A DNA stretch of 64,000 nucleotides from Pilatotrama ljubarskyi. Its lineage: Eukaryota; Basidiomycota; Agaricomycetes; Polyporales; Polyporaceae. The first letter of the stretch is position 1. Each line of letters opens with the position of its first letter. This document shows, in pieces, positions 27,693 through 37,700 of the stretch. The DNA lies in assembly GCA_022385805.1 (NCBI GenBank), contig MU277677.1, positions 439,236 through 503,235 of the forward strand. The letters are read 5' to 3'. A program made the translations under genes and the position numbers. The notes beneath the pieces are model-generated. The model ran no database searches. It was not told the DNA's origin and saw only the letters and a list, made by a program, of their open reading frames with translations.

Positions 27693-29989
27693 GACGGAGA
27701 GGGAGTGGAAGAGCACCGTCGAGCAGCCTGCGCAAGAGGGAAGAGTTAGTTCGGGCAAATTTGCAAGAAAAGTTGTCCAGAAAAGGAGTTAAGCGTCAGT
27801 TAACGGGTTTCTAAGCCGCCGCTCATTATGTTATCGAGCGTAATGCATGTGCATCAAGGTAACCTTGAAGGTTATCAGAGCCCAGTGCGTTTCATCCTTC
27901 TACCACTCCTCGCAGAATCGAACGGTCCGCCTTACTCACCTTCGACAAAGCCCACCCGCAGGCGCACAGTGGGGGAGGAATGAGGGCGGCATCTTGGGTG
28001 ATCTGCCAGCCAGCACGGGCTTTATAGTCATCTGCCCCCCTCTGTGCTTCGATTCACACGACTCGCATCTTTCTACCAGACTCACGGGATCAGCGCGATA
28101 GTACCACCACTGTCTGCTGCAGTGTACTGTGTGGTGTTGGGTTTTCGATGAGTCTCGGTGAGATGCAAGGCATACAGCCAGCAAGTCGCCCATACCTCGG
28201 CGGGAGTCCAGGGTGTACTGACCGCTAGATCGCCCCGCCAGTAAGATGTGAGGCCTCCGCACCAAACTCGACGCGGTTCCAGATTTATTGAGCCATGTCA
28301 GGCCTATCTTTGACTGGGCCGCCGTGCGCATGATCGCCATACATGCGCGGACATCCAGCTTGAACGTCGTCGGTGAGACTGATTAACCTATACGATGACT
28401 TCTGAGCTACGTCGTCTTCCTCACCGAACACCATGCAGCCATGGCCGAAGCATTCAAGCATACCGCACAACATTTACTATGATAGGAACAACGGCGCCGA
28501 AGAGGAACCTCGTGGATTCATGGATCCAGAGTACAAGGTGTCACGCCGCCATCTTGACCGTTGTATCTACGGTCGCAAGGAAACAGTGTCGCGCGATTCC
28601 ACATGGGTAAAGGCAAAGTTGGAGGACCGTGAATACAACGACGCCGAGCTGAGCTATGTGCGGCGACCTCTAGATATAAAGGATACAGCGCGAACAGCCA
28701 ATACCCTCAACCCCTCTGCGAAATCACAGGTGTCCTTCCAGTGCTACGGCGCTCTCAGGCAGACGTTACCGAGCACTCCTGTCCTGCGTTCTTCAGCTGC
28801 TCCTTGGGCTCCCATCCGCCACCCGAGGGCCTTTACTGGTCATTGCGCAGCGGTACCTCGGGGCGCTCCTCCTCCCTCGTCCCCCATCTCGCTGTCTGCT
28901 TCCTCCGCATCCAGCATCTCCGTGGCATTTCAGGCCAGTGTAGTTCGCATTCGACCTCCATTCGGTTGCGGGCAGGTTCGTCCTTTGAGTCCGATGATGC
29001 ACAGGCTGATGTCCGACTGACGCACGGCCCACGGCTCGATAGGACTGGCAGGTCAACCTATCCAGTGTGTGGAACTGTGTCGCAGCAGTGGTTTGACGGC
29101 AGCTGAGACGACTGTGGAGCGGATCCTCTGTCACGATGGGCGGGAAGATGACGATGGGTCAACTGCGCCAGTGGAGGGAGTGAGGAACTGGTGGTTCAGC
29201 GTAACGAATTCATCATGGCCACCTCAATGGTCAATTAAAGAGGCCACAGGCTGCGCAACCCGACCGGTGAGTACAACGGACACCTTCTTCCGGTCATTCC
29301 AGCCGCTTACATGGGCAGCCTCGAAAGACCAGTTGCTGAGCGACGTCCTCGGGAGTATGGAGGCAAGCTCGTGGATGGCGTAGGCGGTGAAGTTGGCGTG
29401 TGCAATGAGGAAGGGAGCGTAGTCGTGCGAGACCTGTGACTCTCGCGGGCCTTGCTGTACGGTCGGTTGTCTTGGTGGTTCGAGGAGTCGACATCGTTCA
29501 GCAAGGTTACTTATGCTGTCTGTGCGCCAAAGCGAGCGCGGTCGCATTGCAGTGAACTTTGCCATGCCTCTTCGCGAGGCTCAAGACGCCAAGCAAAACG
29601 TGGAGCGTTCTACTTCGACGCGCTATGCTTCGCCTCCGCGTAAGGAGCGGATTGAACAGCACGAGGCCCAGAATCTCCAGCTGAACGGTGTGTCAACAAG
29701 CGTCTCACACCGCTACATGTTTATGGCCTCCGGTGATGATCTTCGTACAGTATACGAGGATGAATAATACGGACGCGAGCGTGAAGTCTTGCGGCCTTGA
29801 GCCACTCAGGAACTTCAGGCTGACATCGGAGCTCCTACAACGTAGTGATACACTTCAGTACTAATCCCAATACGTTAATCGCCTACGACATAAAGTCAAC
29901 GGACCATCTCTGACCACGTGGAGAATTGACTACGCACGCCTAGGTGTCCCAGGAACGATGAAGAGAAGGCGGGCGTGAAAGCGTACCCA
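27693..29989. other. Gene-poor island, left part
   Basis: No recognisable gene was found in about 2.3 kb. The open frames are below 200 codons, overlap on both strands and match no family I know. A plus frame around 28433-28740 (FMDPEYKVSRRHLDRC..) and one at 29513-29767 are the only stretches with mixed, protein-like composition. Both lack a clear start and splice context and may be remnants. The base composition is more AT-rich than the flanking genes. Confidence 0.4.
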
Positions 29990-30398
29990 TATAGCTCAAG
30001 GATGAAGGCCAGAAGCCTTTGGGCTGCCCCGCGCTGCTCCCCGCGCGAGCCTGTCAAAATGCTTGTTCCTGTCTTTCGCTTGGAATGCCCACTTGCCCCT
30101 CTTCCTAACGAGTTAGCCCACGTCCGGCTCAGGTGGAGGGGTCTTCGGCACCCGCAGGATGTCGCCTATGTTCATCACACCCAGGCACATCTCCCGCGCG
30201 TCCTCGGCGAGAGCGCGGGTCGACGCGCTGAGAACTGTTACGCCTCCCGCCATGCGCTGCGGGGCGCAGACGGGGAAGTAGTGCCAGGTAGAAAGCCCGG
30301 TGTTCATCATGAGGAAGACCGCGGGGATCATGCCAGTCAGGATGTGCACCGGGTCATTGAAGCGCTTCATCTCTGCTATAGCGCGACAGCGAGCCTCC

Positions 30399-31918
30399 AT
30401 ACTACCCCAGGCAGGGGTACGCAAAGGAATGCAGTCGACAGTTTGCTGAGGTCTCTGCCAGTCTCCCTGCAGGACGAAAACTGGGCAGTGGATGTAATGT
30501 CGTCTGGCCCGTCTTTCCAGTATTTTTTGGTATTTCTTGAGGGCCCTTGGTAAGTGTCGGAGGACTGCCGAGAGGACGACTACCAGAGGGCAGGGTACAG
30601 CTGTTTGCAAAATCATTGGACAGTAACTCCGATTGACGCGCCGCGCCCAATTTGCGCAAAAGACGCAAAACGCGCGGAGAGCTCAGACTGAGATTCAGAG
30701 GACCTCGTCGGTGCTCCCTCAGTGGCTCAAAAGCGGTATACTCGCGTATGTATGCTGCTATGTGCTATAACCACCTTCCTGTACATTTTCCTTGGACAGA
30801 GGACACGAATACGAATGCTTTGAGAATCACGGTTTGGGCGCCTAATTGACAGCTCAGCGGGCGCCTAAGAGGAAGCTGGCACCAGTGCAGACCAGTGCCA
30901 CCTCGAGCGTTCTGAGAGCACGGCAGCGGCCTTTGTGACATTGTACAGGGCTGAGAAGCCTGTATAGGGGTCCGGGGAACATGTTATGTCCTTTTTCACC
31001 CTTCATATATACTTGGACATGTTGGACCGCATGGTCAGCTCATAGGAATAAGTGAGGGCTGCATCTCGCACCTATGGGCTCAATTGTTCCCCATACCAGT
31101 CCGAGAGCATGATAGCAGTCTACTAGAGCCCAGAAGCATGGTTCATTTTAGTCAATACCTATCGTTGTGCTCGCATCCGTTCGTCGAGTCGTCGACGCCC
31201 TCTTCTAGTTCTAAGCGCCCAATGCGCTAGCTTAGACGCCCACGATTTGGCTCGTTTCGTATCCTCAGTATATCGTCCCATCGACTCGTACAGGGCGGGC
31301 GAGGACTAATAGTGACAGGCAAGACACAAATATTGTATTCTGGACGACTCTCCCGGCTTTGAGGGTGCATCGCCGACTGGTCTGAGCTCATCGTGCGTTT
31401 TGCGTCTTTTGCGCGAATTGGGCGCGGCGCGTCAATTGGAGCGCCGGTCCGATGATTTTGCAAACAGCTGTAATGCAAAATCTCGGCATAACGCCTGTCA
31501 CTCGAAGCGCCCGCTTTTGGCAGGCATCCGAGAGCTGTGGCGCCGACATCCGTCACGGTGTAAACATGGGGAATCCGGCGCACAACACACCAGACCCCTT
31601 TCACACCAATCGGGTCTCATGAACAGCACAGTTCGTGCTTCAGGACATGTCATCTTTAAGCATAATCTATACTTGTCCTGTCGAGGAGGGATCTGCCTAT
31701 CAGCACGCTGAAACATTGCACTTTGTGGCATGCCCCGCTGTTCAACTGAGTCTTATGGGCCAACGCCTCGTTCTTTCGCCCTCTAAGTCTGCAAGAGTCG
31801 AGAATCGAGTGGTCACTACACTACAAAAAATACACAAGTTTATCCGCCTTGTCCTACATGAGGAATCACTGTTTTATACTGCTTTGCTCATTTTGCGTAC
31901 CCCTGCCTGGGGTAGTAT
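30399..31918. mobile_element. 1.52 kb non-autonomous DNA element with 27 bp perfect terminal inverted repeats
   Basis: The left end at 30399-30425 begins ATACTACCCCAGGCAGGGG and its exact inverse lies at 31892-31918. Outside the ends are short similar flanks (CCTCC on the left and CCCTCC on the right of the plus strand), compatible with a short target duplication whose length I cannot fix. The ends sit exactly where the two halves of the MYND reading frame separate. No transposase frame is visible. Without the inner element, the body is only about 645 bp, so this is a MITE-like non-autonomous element. Superfamily is uncertain. Confidence 0.7.
30598..31470. mobile_element. 873 bp inverted-repeat element flanked by TA, Tc1/mariner-like MITE
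   Basis: The first 93 or so bases (30598-30690, beginning CAGCTGTTTGCAAAATCAT) recur inverted at 31378-31470 with about a dozen mismatches. A dinucleotide TA stands immediately outside both ends (30596-30597 and 31471-31472), as expected for a Tc1/mariner-type target duplication. A second, internal inverted pair (TTGGGCGC..TA, near 30834 and 31211) lies inside. No protein frame of note occurs. It lies wholly within the 30399-31918 element, so it probably inserted second. Confidence 0.7.
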
Positions 31919-32640
31919 CCCTCCATGTTGTGTCGCCAGCCAGGGATCCAAGGGCGTCTTTGGAGACTATGGAGGCATCTATGAGACGGAATGCTCGAGC
32001 CGGGTTCACCGAGGGACCCTCATTGTTGATCCCAAGATCGAGCTCGAACTTGAGCGCTTGAGCTTGAACGCGTGAGGCAAGCGCTCGTAGTCAGTCGCGA
32101 TCTTGCCTGCAAGGAGGACGGTGGCATTCGTGATGCCACTGCTGATCGTAAAAGCATAGTCGTGGATCTCCACCCAGGTTTTGATCGCGTCCGCTAGACC
32201 TATCGGCGTAGGATAGCCCGCAGAAGGTGGAACGGATTCGGTTCCGGCGTTCTCGCCAGAACGGCGATAAAATTCCCTGGAATAAAGGGCAGCACTTAGT
32301 ACAGTCATGATCAGCAGCGTACTCGTCTTCAGACGCGCTTTTGACAAATCTGAGTGACAATATGACGGGTGGAACCGTACTTATGGCCGACCCATACCTG
32401 TCTCTGGCAGTCCTTGCTGCAATAGCGAGCGACGGAGCATCCGCCGCATTTTTGGAGTTCCCTCCCAATCTGATGCTCCATAGATCCTGCCGCAGTGACT
32501 GCAGTGGGGTGCCCCGCTGCTGAGATGGGCGGTAGGAACCGCATCTCAACGATCATCGCCGCTGTCGCGTAAGAGGCTGGCAACATCGAAGGCACTGTGT
32601 ACGACGATGACCCGCGGGTGTATTTGCTATTAACCAAGCA

Positions 32641-33183
32641 CCCCAGTGTGAAAAATCCAGCTGCCTTGTAGCTCAGGACTTGGTTGCATGCGCGGCCTCA
32701 CGAGCATGCAACGAACTCTCAAGATTGAAGGCGAGTGCACGTCTCGAATACTACTCGTAGTACTAGAGAAACGGTTGATGACACGAACATGATCCTCTCA
32801 TACCAACTCCTCGGCTAGAAGGATGCTTGTTCTAGAGACACCTAGAAGATTGATGAGATCAACTTCGAGACGATGGCAGTGTTCTGCTGCGTACATAGCA
32901 AGAGCGCTGTGCGTTCACCACAGTACTTCAAGTTCTACACATGGGGCCCGACGATAGATCGACCGCTCAGAGAGGAAGTAACTTGAACTACTGTATGGCA
33001 CGAACATTGAATGATAGTATACTATACAGATGGTTGAGACAGGCAATCGTGCGACATGCTACAGATGCAATCCAACTTCCTGTTCACGACGGCAAAATAC
33101 GTGAGTAACGACCGAGACACTTGTACTACAGCAGAAAGTCACTGACCCCAAGAGCCCTTATAGCCTTCAGTCCTAGAATACCT
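32641..33183. other. Spacer between two MYND copies
   Basis: This 540 bp AT-richer spacer has no open frame of interest. It separates the pseudogene from the 3' end of the apparently intact MYND gene on the same strand. Confidence 0.5.
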
Positions 33184-34191
33184 TCACCAGGGCAGCATGT
33201 AATAGGCCGCCCACACCTCACGAGGGTGAAGACCGGATTTCGTCGTTCCAGACTGTCCTGGTCGAGACCCGAGTACCGCGTGCCAATCCCAATCCTCCTC
33301 GATACGCCACTCACAATTCTTCTTCCGCTGAACTACGGTCCCCACGTCCGGATCGGCCTTGCCACTCCCGCTCGCGGCGACACGGAAGATGTGTCCGGAG
33401 TTCACCGTTCCGATGCACATTTGCCGGATGTCCTGAAGGACTACTCGCTCATGCGGGCGCATCGCTCTTGGGTTCTCCACCCGACGGTGAACGGGGATGT
33501 GGCACGACATCATGTAGGTGGTCTTCTGCACGACGAATGCTGCGGGGAGCATACCGGCGAAGGAGTTGTCGTCAGGGAACTTGCTCCGGATGTCCTCTTC
33601 TGCGCTCTTGTAGGCCGACCGGTTTTCGCGCCAGCTGTCGGCCATGAAGCTCAGGTTTTCCATCGGCACCATGATAGCTTCCCGCAGGTGGAACGCATTC
33701 GCGGTGCTCCTATCGTTCCCAGCAGGCCTCGCAATGAGGCTGAAGAAGATGACGTGGGAGGAGGCGATACCGTGGTCGACGCCACCATGCAACTCTGCCG
33801 TCGCGGTCGTTATGGTCGAAATCGCGAAGTTGTGGACGCCGTGCCACTCCGTGACTGCGTATTCAAGCGCTATCGCTGCAGGGTATCCCGCCAGAAGGTT
33901 GGGCTTGAGCTCGAATCCTGTGTTGGTCGAACTGTCCGTAACGCGGCATATCAGTCTGATTATGGCGTCAGTACGAGCAGCTCGTTCGGGGCATCTCATG
34001 GCGAAACGGCAGGTCAGTTACCTGTGGGTCGACCATGCCTCCTTCTGGCACTCCTTGCTACAATACGTCGCGATCTTGCAGCCCGTACAGCGTTTTAGTT
34101 TGGTGCTGAGTTCAGTCTCTAGTAGTCCACATCGTTGGCACTTCGGGTACTCTCGATAGCGTGGTATTGCGTGGGTGCCGTTCGGACTCAT
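33184..34191 (-). CDS. MYND-type zinc-finger protein, apparently intact
   Basis: The MYND finger starts 15 residues after the ATG. Cys pairs CQRCG and CTGC are followed by YCSKECQKEAW and a final His (STH), giving the expected C4-C2HC pattern. A 66 bp intron (GTAACT..AATCAG) follows the finger in phase 2. The second exon, about 250 residues, has the family features seen in the two other copies: a PNLLAGYPAAIALEYAVTEW helix region, GMLPAAFVVQ, and RQMCIGTVNSGHIFR near the end. MYND fingers usually bind proline-rich peptides. This short basidiomycete family has no SET domain, and its role is unknown. A TATATAAG at 34248-34255 lies 57 bp upstream. An open 325-codon frame on the opposite strand is a shadow. 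Confidence 0.8.
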
Positions 34192-34757
34192 GGCTACGGG
34201 GAGTGTCGATGATCGCGGATAGTCGCCCTACCGCGGAGATAGTGCGTCTTATATACGGGCACCGAGGAAGTTGGTAACACACAGATGAACTCAGAAGCCT
34301 ATTGTCCCATTGGAATAGCACAACCGCCCCAGAAAAGAGAGGAAGAAGCGCATGGGAGTTTCGGAGTCTGAACCAGTTGCTCAGGAGAGCAAGTATACTA
34401 CGTACGAAATACAATGGATTTGGCCGTGACAACGGCGCCGGCTTTCCACGGGATGCATATTTGTGATCATCGATCCTCGAATATGTCTCGCAAGCTTGCG
34501 CTTGTAAGCTGCGTCGAAGAAAAAGCTAGCAGAAGTAGACTGGGCGATGGCGCGTGCAGCTCAATGGCATCACGCCACTGTCCGCACTGGCCCTCATGAC
34601 GCAGCACGCTGGATCTACCGACTTCCGCTGCAAACTGTCATGAAGAGGCGAGATCATCATATCACAAGTCGTCTCGGCGCTGTTCAATATCTCCAGCCCG
34701 TCGCAGGTTGGCTGCGAACGTCCTACAGTGCACACTTCTTCTACCTACGACACAGCT
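34192..34757. other. Promoter of the MYND gene and 3' flank of NOT4
   Basis: A minus-strand TATATAAG stands at 34248-34255. The remaining bases show no gene-like frame and mark the right border of the gene-poor island. Confidence 0.5.
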
Positions 34758-37700
34758 TCAATAGTCGTCATACTCCTCCTTTGGCCTGAGCTGCTGCAAG
34801 CTCTGCATGACCTCCCTCAGCTCCCCCTCGCGGAACTGCGCCGCCTCCTTCGTGACCACCAACTTCTTCTCCAGCTCGTCCGCATTCATCAGCCGCTGCT
34901 CTCCGTTCTCGATCACCAGCCCCACCTGGTCGAATCGGTTGAGGGTGTTACCCAGGCGCGGCAACGTACCGCTCGGGTCCCAACCGTTGTCGTTGAAGGA
35001 GAGGATCGCTCGGACGGCGGCCGTATTGATATCGCGGTGGAGCTCCTCGAGCTTCGAGAGCTGCACCTCCATCCAGCGGGCGCGCCGCTCTAGCGCAAGC
35101 GTGAGTGCTGCGACCTCATCCTCCTTCGCCTGGCCGTTCTGGTCTTCCCCGCCATCGTCCAGGAAGTCGTCACCCTTCAACATATCTCGGAGGACGCCGT
35201 CGAACGAAGAGCTGTCGTCCCACGTGGTACGAGGGAGCAGGCGAAGCAGATCAGAGATGGTCTGGGTCAAGGTCTCGAGCAGTTGCTGGAACGAAGAGAC
35301 AGCGTTGTCGATGGAGGTAGACGGCATGTTGTTCGCAAAGGAGCCGCCTCCGACGGAAAGGGCAGAGAGAGCGTGGACAAGCGGGCCGTACTCCAGGGGC
35401 ACCTTTGAGGCAGGGTTGATCTTCTGGAGGTCGAAGATAGGGTGCTTCGCCAACTCGAGCCAAGGGAATTGGACGTGTAGTTCCTGGAGCATGTCCTTTA
35501 CGGACATAGGCTCGACGGGAGGAGCTCGGTCTACAGAGTGAGCCCGCGAGTTGTTCGAACTAGTGTCGGGTGCGCGCGTCTCCGGCAGTTGGGGTGCGTC
35601 CGAGGTAGCGGCTGAAGGGATGGCGGAAGTGGCATCGGGTGTCTGGTCCTCCTTGGGGATTTTGATAGGCTTGGTGACAGGCTTGTTCTTCTTAGGCATC
35701 TTCGCGAGGATTGGTGCCTGCTCCACGGGCTCGGGAGTGACAGGAGCAGGAGGGGTGACTACCTTCCCCGTCTGCGCTTTACGTCCGCTCTTTTCTGTTG
35801 GCGTGGTCGCAGAAGGCGAGGGCGCCGCCGCCGCCTTGGCGTTCTTGCTGGCACTGGCAGCCTGCTTCGCGGCCACCTTTGCGGCTCTTTGGGCCTCAGC
35901 GGCACGCTCCCGTTCAGCCTTCTCTGCAGCCTCCTTCTCTGCACGCTCCTTGGCGGCCTGCTCCCTCTCCGCCCTTTCACTCGCAGCCTTCTCTCGCTCG
36001 GCCTTCTCCTTCTCAGCCTTCTCCTGTGCCAACCTCTCCTTCTCCGCCTTCAACGCAGCCTGCCTCTCCTTCTCAGCGGCTTTCTCCTTGGCCAGACGTT
36101 CCTTCTCTGCAGCGCGCGCTGCGGCTTTCTCCTGCGCGATGCGAGCCCTCTCCGCGGCACGCTCTGCAGCGGCAGCTTTCTTTGCGGCCTTGCGAGCAGC
36201 CTTCTCTTGCGCGGCGCTGTCGAACACCTCGGTGGGGGCAGCGGGCACTTCACTAGCCTGTGGTGCATCGGAAGGAGCGGGGTGCTCAGCAGCCGCGGAC
36301 AGCGCAGGGAAGTCTGAAGAAGAAAGAGCAGGGGACTGGGCGGGAACGAGAGAGGGCGAGGCCGAGACTGCAGGACAGCAACGGCGAGCAAGGGACAGAT
36401 GACGGGACAAGAGCACGAACGAAAAGCGAGAGCGAGAGCGACGACGGGGGGACGGCAGCGAAGGAGTCGAAGACCCAACAAGAACAAGTGTATGTCAGCG
36501 TCAACGTACTTTCAGAGGGCGCCCTACCGGGGTCACAGATAGGCAGCGAGCAGCGGCAGGCATGGAGGGACGGGAAGAGAGGAGACCGGGCCGTTGCCAT
36601 GTCTTAGATCAAGGCCGATTATACAGTTTCCGCACTGAAAGCACGGCAGCTCGGTACACTGACCTGGGACTCCCACCCCGTGAAGCGGAAAGAACATGAC
36701 TCACCATGTGCAGAATCGCCCGTTTGGGATACCTCCAGGTTTGCGGAGTGCCCACTTGCACCACCGTACCCAAGGTGGCTCGAGACCGACGGGCTTGCTA
36801 TGGACTCGTCGGTGGGAAATGTCAAGCCCGGAGGGGGGCCGAAAGCCATGGACTGCGACCCATACGCATCCATACCGCCTGTTGGAAACCGACCATTCTG
36901 CATAGACTGAGAGAGACTCGGGGACGCCAGCCTCGCGGACATGATCGCAGGGTCGTTGAACGGCTGACCTGGGTTATACGCGCTCGGATCTGCAACACGA
37001 GGGTCATGTCATAGGACAGGAAACGGAGAAATCGGATAGTCAACAACGTATTACACGTATACAGCCAGAGGAGTCCTCCTACCCATCGGTCCGTTCCTCG
37101 ATACGTTCGTGCGGTCGCGACTCGACATGATCAGCTCTCTCAGCTGCTGCTCGCTGACTCCGTTATCGTACGCCGCCTGCTGGAACCGATTCATTTGCTG
37201 CTGCTGATGCTGGGCGAACGGCGACTGAGCGGCTTGCATATGCTGCGCGAGCGGCGAGCTCATGGCGGAATTGGGCTGGTACTGAGCGTACTCGTGGTGC
37301 CGCGCCTGGAAGGGCCATTGCTGGTTCACGTGATTGTTCATCTCGGCGGCATTGTTCAAGTGTGCGACATGGGAGAGGCTATCGTGTGTACTGAGCGGAG
37401 ACGGCGCATGCAGCGGGGAGGATGCGGAGCCTTGGCGACCTCGGGCGAAGCCGAATCTGGACACTTTGCGCTCCTCGTCCATGGGCGAGAACTTCCGGGT
37501 GGGCGGGTCGTCCAGAGCATCGCCGCCGAACGGGTTGAAGGACCCAGTGTAGCTTGATCCGGTTGACTGCCGCTCGAGCGCGCCTCGGCCGGTCAAAGGA
37601 TCATACAATCCACGGTGAGCATGTCCAGCGGGAGCGAGGCCGGGAGGAGGCATGAGCGGGCTTGCTGCCGCCTGCGCGTTGGGGCGCAGCGCCGGGAACA

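Larger units (their letters stand above)
29990..32640 (-). pseudogene. MYND zinc-finger gene split by a nested transposable element
   Basis: On the minus strand, MYND residues CGGCSVARYCSKDCQ lie at about 32460-32410, but the preceding CSHC pair is one base out of frame (43 bases separate the Cys codons). An intron follows the finger at the same place and phase as in the paralogue at 33.2 kb. The body continues (PTPIGLADAIKTWVEIHDYA), shifts frame near 32050 (FELDLGINNEGPSVNP) and runs to GDTTWR at 31919. A 1.5 kb inverted-repeat element then interrupts it. The frame resumes at 30398 with EARCRAIAEMKRFNDPVH and GMIPAVFLMMNTG, and reaches a stop at 30113-30115. A decayed tail resembling family C-termini follows to about 29990. 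Two frameshifts, one stop and the insertion make it non-functional. Confidence 0.8.

Noticed and set aside
33121..34098. 325-codon open frame on the plus strand
   Set aside because: It is antisense to the MYND gene, whose finger, intron and family match are convincing. Its composition reflects the other strand.
35551..36402. 283-codon plus-strand frame rich in Ala, Ser, Leu and Phe
   Set aside because: It is the reverse of the NOT4 Lys/Glu/Ala coiled coil; repetitive coding DNA leaves the opposite strand open.
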